64,000 nt of DNA from Hyphobacterium sp. SN044 (lineage in GTDB: Bacteria > Pseudomonadota > Alphaproteobacteria > Caulobacterales > Maricaulaceae): positions 641-64,640 of the forward strand of contig NZ_JAKKUV010000012.1 of NCBI RefSeq assembly GCF_021864465.1, given 5' to 3'. Of the stretch, positions 27,801-35,836 are shown piece by piece. A program made the translations under genes and the position numbers. Numbering within the stretch: the stretch's first letter is position 1; each line of letters begins with the position of its first letter. A model generated the notes under the pieces. It made no database searches. It was not told the origin of the DNA and saw only the letters and a program-made list of their open reading frames with translations.

Positions 27801-27827
27801 CGCCGCCGGTTCCCCCGGCGGCGTTTT
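27801..27827 (+). terminator. Rho-independent terminator after the SleB-type gene
   Basis: A 9-bp perfect stem, CGCCGCCGG / CCGGCGGCG, with a 5-nt loop, followed directly by TTTT. It is 29 nt after the SleB stop codon. Confidence 0.85.
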
Positions 27828-27903
27828 GCATTGCAGCGCAGGATTTTCGCCCGTGAGGCGCGAAATGCGTTAACCTCCTCCGACATCGTCCGGGGAGGTT
27901 GAT

Positions 27904-29385
27904 ATGCGCGCACTTGGTCTGATTGCGGCGGTCGCGCTGCTAGGAGGTTGCGGTGAACTGGGGGTCGGGGACGACCCTGAAGCCGCCGGTGCGGGACCAG
28001 ACGGTCCTGCAGTCTTCACCGCCCCCGTAACGCAGACGACCAGATTTAGCGATCTCGCGCCCGGGCGCGACACGGGTTTCCGGCTCGACAGCGCGATCAC
28101 CTCCGGACAGCGCCAGGCATACCAGGTCGTGATCACTCTGCCGGCGGCCTACGCGTTCAACGGGTTCACGGCGCTGGGTCCGGCAGGCACGCGGATTGGT
28201 GCCTATGGCTTCGAGTTCAATCCAAGTTCACCAGGACCTGACCGTCTGTTCCCGGTCTATTCGATCGACAGCGATAGTGCCTGGGTCGACACCAATCTCG
28301 ACGGCAATACCAATCCGCTGAAGCCGACGATCGAGTATTCGCAGGACGGCAGCCAGAACCATGTCCTCACCATCACGCTGCCGCGTGGCGGCGACGGGCT
28401 GACGGGGTCGCAGACGGCCAGTTTCAGTTCCGACGTGATGGCCTTCCTGCGGACCGGTATTTTCTCGAACCCGGCCTCGGGCGGTGGAGTGCCCATCACT
28501 GTGGCGCTGACTTCGGTTGATCCCGACACCGGCGACGCGAACGACAATGCCGGAAGTCCGCCGGAAAGCTTTGCGGTCAACGACACTGTGACGATCGCGC
28601 AAACCCAGATCTCTGCCGCCGTTCTGCCGTCCAGCCGTTCGGTCACCTATGAACGGACGGCGACGGCATTTGCCACGATCGTCAACGGCGGCCAGGCGGT
28701 GGCGGAGAATTGCTCGATCTCGCTGCTCAATGCGATCAAGGTCGGATTCAGCTATCAGACGACAGATCCGAACACCAACGCACTGACCGGCACGATCAAC
28801 ACACCGGTCGATATACCGGCGGGCGGCAATCAGAGCTTCGTGATCGCGATCCGGCCGGAAGAGGAATTTTTCAACGCGCCCATTCCGTTCACGACCGAGC
28901 CGCTGGAATTCGTGTTCAGCTGTTCGACAGGTCAGGCGATCCAGCTTCCCGGCGTCAACCAGTTGCTGTTTTCGTCGGGCCCCGGACAGCCCGCCGATGT
29001 GATCGCCATAGCCGCGACGGCCACGAATGACGGCATCCTTCATCTCGGCTCGACCACCTCAGGCGGCGCAATCGGTGTCGCGTCGATGAATATCGGCACC
29101 GGCAGCCCGCTGACCATGCGTGCGACAGCCGCGAACGTCACGGTCCGGATGTGCGAAACCACCGGGAATGCGAATGGCGCCTGTCTGGCCGCGCCGGCCG
29201 CGACGCTGAACTTCACCCATGATCAGAACACCGTCCGCACCTTCACCGTGCTGGTGCGGGGGAGCGGTCAGGCCATCGCCAACGATCCGGCGCGCAACCG
29301 GATCCGGCTGGAATTCGTCGACGCGGGTGGTGTCGTGCGCGGATCGACCTCGGTCGCGGTGACGACGGCGAACGCCCCGACCTAG
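27904..29385 (+). CDS. Large secreted lipoprotein of unknown function
   Basis: 493 residues. The lipobox is LGGC (lipidated Cys at 16), followed by a Gly/Asp/Ala-rich linker. The remainder looks like several beta-sandwich modules of about 100-130 residues: repeated Thr/Val/Ser-rich strands, an early part containing IDSDSAWVDTNLDGNTNP (a possible calcium-binding Asp/Asn loop) and a DPDTGDANDNAG loop, and few cysteines. No enzyme motif was found. It is a likely surface or periplasmic lipoprotein. An AGGTTGAT sequence stands before the ATG, and an intrinsic terminator of the preceding gene lies upstream, so it has its own promoter. Its stop overlaps the convergent esterase gene by 4 nt. Confidence 0.7.
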   Translation: MRALGLIAAVALLGGCGELGVGDDPEAAGAGPDGPAVFTAPVTQTTRFSDLAPGRDTGFRLDSAITSGQRQAYQVVITLPAAYAFNGFTALGPAGTRIGAYGFEFNPSSPGPDRLFPVYSIDSDSAWVDTNLDGNTNPLKPTIEYSQDGSQNHVLTITLPRGGDGLTGSQTASFSSDVMAFLRTGIFSNPASGGGVPITVALTSVDPDTGDANDNAGSPPESFAVNDTVTIAQTQISAAVLPSSRSVTYERTATAFATIVNGGQAVAENCSISLLNAIKVGFSYQTTDPNTNALTGTINTPVDIPAGGNQSFVIAIRPEEEFFNAPIPFTTEPLEFVFSCSTGQAIQLPGVNQLLFSSGPGQPADVIAIAATATNDGILHLGSTTSGGAIGVASMNIGTGSPLTMRATAANVTVRMCETTGNANGACLAAPAATLNFTHDQNTVRTFTVLVRGSGQAIANDPARNRIRLEFVDAGGVVRGSTSVAVTTANAPT

Positions 29386-30392
29386 CCGGTCAGCGCCTTC
29401 GCCAGAACCGGCAGGCTGCGATCCATGCGGTAGTCGATACCGGAATGGTTGTCGGGGAATTCCTCATAGGTATGGGGCACGCCCATTTCGGTGAGGCGTT
29501 TCGTCATGCGCCGCGCGCCGTAGAGCAGGTTGTACTGGTCGACATCGCCGCACTCGATCCACAGCGCCTTGAGCTTCTTCAGTCCCTCTCCGTGCTCGTC
29601 GAGCATCTCCAGCGGATCCCACTTCATCCAGTTTGCCCAGCGTTCCTCGATGCGCTCGCACGTGTCCATGGTGACGGGGAGGCGGATGCCGAGAAATTCC
29701 TCCGGCGCGGGGTCGTAGGTCGCGGCCATGGCGAGGATCATCAGGGCGTGGATGTCCTTGCCGTCCGGCTTGTTCTCGTTCTCGAACTTCTCGATGAAGC
29801 GCTCGATCGAGCCGCCATGCTTGTCGATCCGCCGCAGCGTCTCGGCGAAGTCGGCCGCGAACATCAGTTCGAACCCCATGTCACCGGAATAGCAGGCCGT
29901 CGCCGACCAGAAGTCCGGGTGGAGCAGGGCGTGAACCATCGCCCCATAACCGCCCGAGGACTTGCCGAACAGGCCGCGCCTGCCGTCGCCGCCGCAGCCA
30001 TAAGCTTTCTCGACCGCCGGCACGGCCTCCTGCAGCAGGAAGTCGTCCCAATTCCCCATCGCGGCGGAATTGACGTACTGGTTGCCGCCGAGGCGGGTGA
30101 AACAGTCCGGGAAGGCGCACACGACCGGCGGCATCTCGCCCGAGCCGATCAGCCGGTCGAGGCGTTCGGGGACGTTCTCGCCGAAATTCTTCCAGTTGGT
30201 GTGGGCGGGTCCGCCGGCGGTGAAGCCGACGATGTCGACGAGCAGCGGCAGGCCGGACCCGTCGGACCCGTGCGGGATGTAAACGTCGATGCGCCGCCGC
30301 GTCGGGGCGCCCAGAACGTTGTTGGCGACGGCCCTGCTGTCGACCCAGATCGTCTCCACCCGGCCTTCGGGATGGTCGTGGCGCTTTCTCAT
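29382..30392 (-). CDS. Alpha/beta-hydrolase esterase (enterochelin/feruloyl esterase D-like)
   Basis: 336 residues with an alpha/beta-hydrolase core of the esterase D/PHB-depolymerase type. The nucleophile elbow is GLFGKSSGGYGAMVHAL, a GxSxG variant with Ser in KSSGG. The oxyanion region is LPLLVDIVGFTAGG, and the catalytic His is probably in PDNHSGIDYRM near the C-terminus. An acidic residue is available in IECGDVDQYNL. There is no signal peptide, so it is probably cytoplasmic. The substrate cannot be told; members hydrolyse carboxylic or feruloyl esters or siderophore lactones, and no siderophore genes are nearby. It lies between a convergent lipoprotein gene and a repeat-filled gap. Confidence 0.8.
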   Translation of the reverse strand: MRKRHDHPEGRVETIWVDSRAVANNVLGAPTRRRIDVYIPHGSDGSGLPLLVDIVGFTAGGPAHTNWKNFGENVPERLDRLIGSGEMPPVVCAFPDCFTRLGGNQYVNSAAMGNWDDFLLQEAVPAVEKAYGCGGDGRRGLFGKSSGGYGAMVHALLHPDFWSATACYSGDMGFELMFAADFAETLRRIDKHGGSIERFIEKFENENKPDGKDIHALMILAMAATYDPAPEEFLGIRLPVTMDTCERIEERWANWMKWDPLEMLDEHGEGLKKLKALWIECGDVDQYNLLYGARRMTKRLTEMGVPHTYEEFPDNHSGIDYRMDRSLPVLAKALTG

Positions 30393-30491
30393 CTCGCTCT
30401 CCTCGCGTGTTCGCGGCGGAGGTTAGCGGGGTTTTCCGAGGGGTTCGAGGCGGTGAGTACAGGTCCGTCGGGAGTCTGAGAGCTTCATCCT

Positions 30492-30580
30492 TGACGCTCC
30501 CCGGTTTCGCGAAGCGAAGACCGGGGCCCAGATTGCAGGCTGCATGGATCCCGGACCGGCTGCGCCGTCCGGGAAACGTC
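30492..30580. repeat. Interspersed palindromic repeat, family C copy 2 (inverted)
   Basis: Begins GACGCTCCCCGGTTTCGC and ends GTCCGGGAAACGTC, the reverse-complement layout of the copies at 19346 and 42069. It occupies the 244-nt gap between the divergent esterase promoter region and the end of nadC. A short CTCCCCTTGAAGGGGAG hairpin follows at about 30606. Confidence 0.7.
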
Positions 30581-30636
30581 AGTAATTATCTGAAATACTC
30601 GCGTTCCTCCCCTTGAAGGGGAGGGAAAGGACACTG

Positions 30637-31485
30637 TCAAACCGCGTCCAGCCCCAGATCGAAATTGGGAGCGGAATGGGTGAGAGCGCCGACCGAGATG
30701 ATGTCGACACCGGTCTCGGCGATGGCGCGGACAGTCGTTAGATCGACGCCGCCAGAGGCTTCCAGCACCAGCTTGCCCTTCGCCTGCGAGACTGCGGCGC
30801 GCATGTCGTCGAGGCCGAAATTATCGAGGAGGACGACGTCCGCCCCGGCCTCGATGGCTTCGGCCAACTGATCCAGCCGGTCGATCTCGGTCGATATGCG
30901 GACCATGTGGCCGGCATGGGCGCGGGCCGCGCGGACCGCTGCGCCGACTCCGCCCGCCGCGGCGACGTGATTGTCCTTGATCAGGATGGCATCGGCGAGA
31001 TTGAAACGGTGCGCCCCGCCGCCGCCCGCGCGGACGGCCTGGATCTCGAAGGCGCGCAGGCCGGGCGTGGTCTTGCGGGTGTGGACGATGCGCCCGCCCG
31101 TGCCTTCCACCGCCTTGACGAATTGCGCGGTCAGCGTCGCGATGCCGCTCATCCGGCCGAGGAAGTTCAGCGCCGTGCGCTCGGCGGTGAGGATGGGCTG
31201 GACGCGGCCTTCGACCGACAGGACGACGGAGCCCTTTTCCAGCGCCGCGCCGTCATCGAGACGGACATCGATTTCCAGATCGGGTCCGCAATGCCAGAAG
31301 GCTTCGAGCGCCGGTTCGAGACCGCACAGGACGCCGCTCTTGCGGGCGCGGAGTTCGTAGCGGCCTTCGGCATCTTCCGGCAGCGTTGAAAGCGAGGTGA
31401 GATCACCGCCGCCGCCGAGATCCTCGGCCAGCGCGCGGCGCACGGCATCTTCCACGATATGGCGGGGCAGGGGCGGAACCATCAT
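30637..31485 (-). CDS. nadC: Nicotinate-nucleotide diphosphorylase (carboxylating) NadC
   Basis: 282-residue quinolinate phosphoribosyltransferase, last of the three de novo steps to nicotinate mononucleotide. Motifs include EDLGGGGDLTS, TAERTALNFLGRMSGIAT, HTRKTTPGLRAFEIQAVRAGGG with the quinolinate/PRPP-binding Arg/His/Lys, ILIKDNHV, and the barrel C-terminal VLLDNF, LEASGGV and ISVGALTHSAP. It is the third gene of nadA-nadB-nadC; the nadB stop and nadC start overlap by 4 nt. Regulation probably comes from the NadQ-type operators ahead of nadA. Confidence 0.96.
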   Translation of the reverse strand: MMVPPLPRHIVEDAVRRALAEDLGGGGDLTSLSTLPEDAEGRYELRARKSGVLCGLEPALEAFWHCGPDLEIDVRLDDGAALEKGSVVLSVEGRVQPILTAERTALNFLGRMSGIATLTAQFVKAVEGTGGRIVHTRKTTPGLRAFEIQAVRAGGGGAHRFNLADAILIKDNHVAAAGGVGAAVRAARAHAGHMVRISTEIDRLDQLAEAIEAGADVVLLDNFGLDDMRAAVSQAKGKLVLEASGGVDLTTVRAIAETGVDIISVGALTHSAPNFDLGLDAV

Positions 31486-33005
31486 GCGGGGCGGGCCTCG
31501 GTCGTGTTGGCGGGCGCATCGAGATCTTCAAGCGCCAGGCGCGTGTGGCGGGCGCTCTCGGCCTTCGCCGGGTAATCGAGCCGCCAGTGTGAACCGCGGC
31601 TTTCCTGCCGCCGGAGCGCGCCCGTGACCACGAAGCGCGCCGCCAGCAGCGGGTCGGCCTCGCCATAGCGCGCGGCCAGCCCGTCCAGAATGCCGCGGAG
31701 GCGTTCGAGACCCGCGCCCGTACGTTCGACGCCGCATTCCGCGCCCATGGCCTGTCTGAGGCGCGTCAGGGCGAGCGGCGGCAGGACGGGTGCCGCCTCG
31801 GCCCGCAGAGCGATGCGGTCGGGGCCGGGGTGCATGCGGATGGCATGCGCCACGCGCGCACCGAAGACGAGGCCTTCGGCGAGGGAATTGGAGGCCAGCC
31901 GGTTGGCGCCGTGCAGGCCGTTCGCGGCGCATTCGCCGACGGCCCACAGGCCGGGAAGGCTGGTTTCGCCGTCCATGCCGGTGAAGACGCCCCCCAAGTG
32001 ATAATGCGCCGCCGGGGCGACCGGGATGGGTGTGGTGCGCGGATCGAGCCCGGACTCCGCACAGGCCGCGAAGACGGTCGGGAAGCGCTCCGGGAAGGTG
32101 TCGCCCACCGCGCCGCGCGCATCGAGGAAAGCCTTGCGGCCTGTCTGGCGGGCGCGGTGAACGGTGCGGGCAACGATGTCACGCGGTGCGAGGTCGAGCG
32201 CGTCGTGCACGCCGTCCATCAGTCGGCGGCCGTCACGGTCGATCAGGACGGCGCCAGCCCCGCGCAGCGCCTCGGTGGCGAGCGGGGCGGGGTCACGGCC
32301 GAGATCCATCGCGGTCGGGTGGAACTGGACGAATTCGGGGTCGGCGATTTCCGCGCCGATCCTCGCGGCCATGGCAATGGCCTGACCCAGCGCGCCCGCG
32401 GGGCTGGTCGAGACGTCCCACAGACCGCCCGCGCCGCCCATGGCGAGGACGGTGTCGTTCGCCTCGGCGGGCTCGGTTTGGCCGTCCGGGCCTTGCAAGA
32501 GCGCACCGGCGCAGCCGCCATCGCGCGACGGCAGCAGTGCCACGGCGCGCCAGCTCTCGCGGATCGTGATGTGGTCCGCCGCGCGCACCGCGCGTACCAG
32601 CACGTCCAGGATCGCCGCGCCGGCACGATCGCCGCTGACATGGGCGATGCGGGGGCGGGAATGGGCGGCCTCCAGGCCCTGGGTGAGGCGTCCCTTCGCG
32701 TCGGTATCGAAGGGCACGCCCAGCGCCCGCAGCGCCGCGACTTCCTCCGCGATGCCGGAGGCCAGCAGGCCCGCCGCCCGGACACAGGTCAGGCCGTCGC
32801 CGGCGGCGAGCGTGTCCTTCACGTGCAGGGCCGGGCTGTCGTCCTCGCCCAGTGCGGCGGCGATGCCGCCCTGCGCCCAGCCGGTCGCCGCACCGGACCC
32901 GAGCGGCGATCCCGTCACCAGCGTGACCGGGCGCGGTGCCAGCTTCAGCGCGGTCCAGAGACCGGCGATGCCAGCGCCGAGGATGAGAACGGGGCGGTCT
33001 GCCAC
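31482..33005 (-). CDS. nadB: L-aspartate oxidase NadB
   Basis: 507-residue FAD enzyme that oxidises aspartate to iminoaspartate, the substrate of NadA. The Rossmann FAD motif is ILGAGIAGLWTALKL (about residues 8-22). Downstream are GWAQGGIAAALGEDDS, HVSGDRAGAAILDVL, VQFHPTAMDL, HYHLGGVFTGMDGETSLPGLWAVGECAANGLHGANRLASNSLAEGL with the substrate-binding His/Arg, split here over two conserved blocks, and a C-terminal helical domain. It is 11 nt downstream of nadA and overlaps nadC by 4 nt, so the three form one operon. Confidence 0.96.
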   Translation of the reverse strand: MADRPVLILGAGIAGLWTALKLAPRPVTLVTGSPLGSGAATGWAQGGIAAALGEDDSPALHVKDTLAAGDGLTCVRAAGLLASGIAEEVAALRALGVPFDTDAKGRLTQGLEAAHSRPRIAHVSGDRAGAAILDVLVRAVRAADHITIRESWRAVALLPSRDGGCAGALLQGPDGQTEPAEANDTVLAMGGAGGLWDVSTSPAGALGQAIAMAARIGAEIADPEFVQFHPTAMDLGRDPAPLATEALRGAGAVLIDRDGRRLMDGVHDALDLAPRDIVARTVHRARQTGRKAFLDARGAVGDTFPERFPTVFAACAESGLDPRTTPIPVAPAAHYHLGGVFTGMDGETSLPGLWAVGECAANGLHGANRLASNSLAEGLVFGARVAHAIRMHPGPDRIALRAEAAPVLPPLALTRLRQAMGAECGVERTGAGLERLRGILDGLAARYGEADPLLAARFVVTGALRRQESRGSHWRLDYPAKAESARHTRLALEDLDAPANTTEARPA

Positions 33006-33016
33006 CTTCGTTGCTC

Positions 33017-34159
33017 CTAAACCGTCACGAGTTCGATCGGGCCGGCCTCGCGGGCCGGATCGAAGCGGGCGGGTTTGTCAGGCTTCGGCAGGTCGAGCAT
33101 GCGCTGCACCGACTGGCGAGCGCGTTCGGCGATGTTGGGATCGACCTCGACGGCGTAACGCTCGTATTTCAGCGCTTCGTAAATATTCCTGAGATTGATC
33201 CGCTTCATGTGCGGGCAGAGATTGCAGGGGCGGACGAATTTCGTCGCCGGGGCCTCCACCGCGACATTGTCGCTCATCGAGCACTCCGTGAGGAGGACGG
33301 CGGTCGCCGGCTTCTCGCGCTTCACATAGTCGGCCATCGCCGCGGTCGAGCCGGCGAAATCGGCGGCCTTGACCACGGCGGAGGGGCTTTCCGGGTGGGT
33401 CAGGATGATGACACCGGGATGGGCTTCGCGCAGCGCCGCGACATCTTCGGCGGTGAAGCGTTCATGCACTTCGCACGCCCCCTTCCAGGACAGGATGCGG
33501 ACGCTGGTATTGGCCGCGACATTGCGCGCCAGATACTCGTCCGGGATCATGATGACGGTGTCGGAGCCCCATTCCTTGGCGGCCCATTCCACGACCTGGA
33601 CCGCGTTCGAGGAGGTGCAGCACACATCGGCCTCGGCCTTCACGTCGGCGGAAGTGTTCACATAGGTGACGACCGGGACGCCGGGATATTTCGCCTTGAT
33701 CAGTGCCACGTCGCGGCCGGTTATCGAGGAGGCGAGCGAGCAGCCCGCGCGCATGTCGGGGATCAGGACGGTCGTTTCCGGGGCGAGGATTTTCGCCGTC
33801 TCGGCCATGAAGTGGACCCCGGCCTGGACGATGATGTCGGCATCGGTCTTCGCCGCCATCTGGGCGAGGGCGAGGCTGTCGCCCATCAGATCGCCGACGC
33901 CGTGGAAGATTTCCGGCGTCATGTAGTTGTGGGCGAGGATGACGGCATTCTTCTGCCGCTTCAGCGTGTTGATCGCATGGATCAGCGGCGCGTGGGCGGG
34001 CCATTCCTCGGGCAGGATCACGTCCTTCACGCGGTCATAGATCGCGTCGGTCGCGCGCTTCACCTCGTCCGTATAGGGCAGATCTTCATTGTCATTGAAG
34101 GCGGTCGCCGGGGCGTCAAAGCCGTAGCCGCCACCATTGCCGGTCAGAATGCGTTCCAT
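33017..34159 (-). CDS. nadA: Quinolinate synthase NadA
   Basis: 380-residue [4Fe-4S] enzyme condensing iminoaspartate with dihydroxyacetone phosphate to quinolinate. The cluster Cys ligands appear in DMRAGCSLA, in KGACEVHERF and in the PCNLCPHMKRI segment. Other landmarks are ILAHNYMTPEIF, GDSLALAQMA, HFMAETAKIL and VVTYVNTSADVKAEADVCCTSSNA. It is first in nadABC. A GGAGGCGAAGAG sequence lies in front of the ATG. Two TGCTC-N5-GAGC palindromes, 15-31 and 76-90 nt upstream, fit operators for the NadQ-type regulator encoded 0.7 kb away. Confidence 0.96.
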   Translation of the reverse strand: MERILTGNGGGYGFDAPATAFNDNEDLPYTDEVKRATDAIYDRVKDVILPEEWPAHAPLIHAINTLKRQKNAVILAHNYMTPEIFHGVGDLMGDSLALAQMAAKTDADIIVQAGVHFMAETAKILAPETTVLIPDMRAGCSLASSITGRDVALIKAKYPGVPVVTYVNTSADVKAEADVCCTSSNAVQVVEWAAKEWGSDTVIMIPDEYLARNVAANTSVRILSWKGACEVHERFTAEDVAALREAHPGVIILTHPESPSAVVKAADFAGSTAAMADYVKREKPATAVLLTECSMSDNVAVEAPATKFVRPCNLCPHMKRINLRNIYEALKYERYAVEVDPNIAERARQSVQRMLDLPKPDKPARFDPAREAGPIELVTV

Positions 34160-34173
34160 CTCTTCGCCTCCTT

Positions 34174-34190
34174 ATGCTCATATTGAGCAT
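34174..34190. promoter_or_regulatory. Operator palindrome 1 in front of nadA (probable NadQ site)
   Basis: A perfect 7-bp inverted repeat, ATGCTCA / TGAGCAT, with a 3-nt spacer, 15 nt upstream of the nadA ATG. A COG4111 NadQ-type regulator is encoded close by. Such proteins repress nadABC in alphaproteobacteria, and as I recall their sites have this TGCTC...GAGCA form. Confidence 0.7.
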
Positions 34191-34208
34191 TTATAGGGCC
34201 CGATGACA

Positions 34209-34235
34209 GGCGGCTGTGTCGTACAGCCGCCTTTT
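34209..34235 (+). terminator. Terminator-like hairpin in the nadA upstream region
   Basis: A 9-bp perfect stem, GGCGGCTGT / ACAGCCGCC, with a 5-nt loop, followed by TTTT on the plus strand. No plus-strand gene ends here; the upstream plus strand is antisense to nadA. It may block antisense or read-through transcription, or fold in the nadA leader. Confidence 0.55.
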
Positions 34236-34249
34236 GCTCTTTCAGAGCC
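34235..34249. promoter_or_regulatory. Operator palindrome 2 in front of nadA (imperfect)
   Basis: TGCTC-N5-GAGCC, one base from matching the symmetric core of operator 1, with centres 60 nt apart. Two spaced sites could let a dimer pair act cooperatively. It is weaker than the first site and assigned mainly by resemblance. Confidence 0.45.
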
Positions 34250-34353
34250 TAAGTAGGGTGAGCACCCGTCCGGGTCAATGCGCTTTCGTCGCTGCAGCGC
34301 AACATATGTGTCACGAATGGTCGCGCGGCCTGTTCGTCCGCCACACTGAACCG

Positions 34354-34479
34354 ATGGATTCGAATAGCGTCGTGCTTGGCCTCGGGATATTGATGTTCCT
34401 GATCGTGATCAGCTGCTGCTCATATGTGGACGATTTAGAATGGCTCACTTGTCAAATCTATTTATATTCAATATATTAA
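34354..34479 (+). CDS. Possible small single-span membrane peptide
   Basis: 41 residues: a short polar start, one hydrophobic segment (VVLGLGILMFLIVISCCSYV, about residues 6-25) and an acidic/aromatic tail. The first half has near-normal G+C and the second half runs into the AT-rich island. Its last 40 nt overlap the following ORF in another frame. No family was recognised. It may be a genuine small membrane peptide coupled to the next gene, or a chance frame; the in-frame upstream extension to 34216 looks non-coding. Confidence 0.35.
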   Translation: MDSNSVVLGLGILMFLIVISCCSYVDDLEWLTCQIYLYSIY

Positions 34480-34745
34480 TTACAATAATATACATACCTT
34501 TAGTGCGTGAGCGCATTATAATTGAAAATTATAAAGGAAATAATTTCATTCGTACAAATCTATATTATAGAATTGCTATCGTTGTCGTTTCTTTATCATT
34601 ACCATTCATGTTTTTAATTATTAATTATATTATTAATCAATCACTGTTTGAGTGGTCCGACTTTAGTTTGTTTAAATTATTCGCTTTTTTGTTGCCGCTA
34701 TTTAGCTTCTTGGCGGTCTTTTTAATGGCACGAGCTTTACGCTAA
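34440..34745 (+). CDS. AT-rich ORFan membrane protein
   Basis: 101 residues with three predicted membrane spans: about 8-21 (FIFNILITIIYIPL), 45-66 (IAIVVVSLSLPFMFLIINYIIN) and 77-97 (LFKLFAFLLPLFSFLAVFL). A basic/Asn-rich loop (RERIIIENYKGNNFIRTN) lies between the first two. No family was recognised. By hand count 34441-34740 has 84 G+C in 300 (28%), compared with about 65% for the window, and it uses A/T-ending codons throughout. This points to recent acquisition from a low-G+C donor. No transposase, integrase or repeat boundary is visible. It lies between the divergent nadA promoter and the convergent nadQ gene. Confidence 0.6.
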   Translation: MAHLSNLFIFNILITIIYIPLVRERIIIENYKGNNFIRTNLYYRIAIVVVSLSLPFMFLIINYIINQSLFEWSDFSLFKLFAFLLPLFSFLAVFLMARALR

Positions 34746-34870
34746 GTTTGCTACGGTTGTCGCACTGAACGAAATAACTCTCGGTTAGCTATCGAAGTTG
34801 CGCGTCTGATGATTGGGAAGCTTTTCCACCATTGCAAGATGTTGCCCGACGCCTTGAATCCCCACGCCCA

Positions 34871-35836
34871 TCACCCCTGATTGAGCCTCGGCGTTGCCAG
34901 GCCCGAGGCCGGGCCTTCGCGCAGGGCTTCGCGGCGGAAACGGAAGAGCTCGGCGGGGCGGCCGCCCGTGCGCGCTTCCATCCGCCCCGTGCCTTCGACG
35001 AAGCCGGAGCGGTCGAGCGCGCGGCGGAAATTCTGCTTGTGCAGCGGATAGCCGACAATGGCCTCGGTCACGCGCTGCAGGTGGGAGAGGGTGAAGCGTT
35101 CCGGCATGATCTCGAACACGACCGGGCGGTATTTCACCTTGGCGCGCAGGCGGCTGATCGCGGTCGCCAGAATGCGGCGGTGGTCGGACGCCATCGCTTC
35201 ACCCATGCCGGCCGGCACGGCTTCGCGGTCGCCGCGGTCGCGGCGCGCTTCGGTCACTAGGCCGACCTCGTAGAGCAGCTCATAGCGGTCGAGGACGCGT
35301 TCCTCATTCCAGGTCATGCCGTCGAGGCCGAAGGCGATGCGGAGGCGGTCGCGGCGGGCCTCCCGCTTGCCGGGCGACCCGGCCTCATCCGCCCAGCGGC
35401 GCAGCGCCGGGGCAATGACGGCCGCGATGACGGCCGGCTCACCGATGCGCCAATCCTCCCACGGGAAGAAGCGGTACCAGTCGCGCCACACGCCGCCGCC
35501 TTCGGGCGGGTTGGAGGTGTCGGGCGTCAGGGCGAGATAGCCGATGGAGATGACGCGTGCGCCGTCCGTGCCGGTCAGTTCCGCCAGCGGCGCTTCGCGG
35601 CCCATATCGCCGAAGGTGTAGAGCTGTTCGACATAGCCGAGCTGAAACTGGGCCTGTTCGCTGACCCATTCGCGCAGGCCGATCTCGAACGTTCGGTGGG
35701 TCTTCGGATCGAACGGGCCGAAGGGCAAGGCGGGTGCGCCTTCGCCGCTCGGCACGGCCAGAAGCTGGGGCGCGTCCTCGTCCACCGCCACGATGACGGC
35801 GTTGAGGCCAACGATCAGCGCCCCGGACCCGATCAT
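34871..35836 (-). CDS. nadQ: NadQ-type NAD biosynthesis repressor (COG4111, Nudix-like plus winged helix)
   Basis: 321 residues. The N-terminal half (about 1-150) is a degenerate Nudix-like domain: GALIVGLNAVIVAVDEDAPQLL, then GPFDPKTHRTFEIGLREWVSEQAQFQLGYVEQLYTFGD at the Nudix-box position, lacking the full catalytic Glu set. The C-terminal part (about 235-310) is a winged-helix-like module including FTLSHLQRVTEAIVGYPLHKQNFRRALDRSGFV, as in NrtR relatives. COG4111 proteins are the alphaproteobacterial nad regulators (NadQ). Its closeness to nadABC and the matching palindromes supports repression of nadA. It overlaps the upstream HD-hydrolase gene by 4 nt. The frame is open upstream, but the ATG at 35836 gives the family start. 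Confidence 0.85.
   Translation of the reverse strand: MIGSGALIVGLNAVIVAVDEDAPQLLAVPSGEGAPALPFGPFDPKTHRTFEIGLREWVSEQAQFQLGYVEQLYTFGDMGREAPLAELTGTDGARVISIGYLALTPDTSNPPEGGGVWRDWYRFFPWEDWRIGEPAVIAAVIAPALRRWADEAGSPGKREARRDRLRIAFGLDGMTWNEERVLDRYELLYEVGLVTEARRDRGDREAVPAGMGEAMASDHRRILATAISRLRAKVKYRPVVFEIMPERFTLSHLQRVTEAIVGYPLHKQNFRRALDRSGFVEGTGRMEARTGGRPAELFRFRREALREGPASGLATPRLNQG

Noticed and set aside
34216-34353. N-terminal extension of the 41-residue membrane peptide
   Set aside because: The stretch overlaps the nadA operator region, is Cys/Arg-rich without pattern, and has no ribosome-binding site at its ATG.
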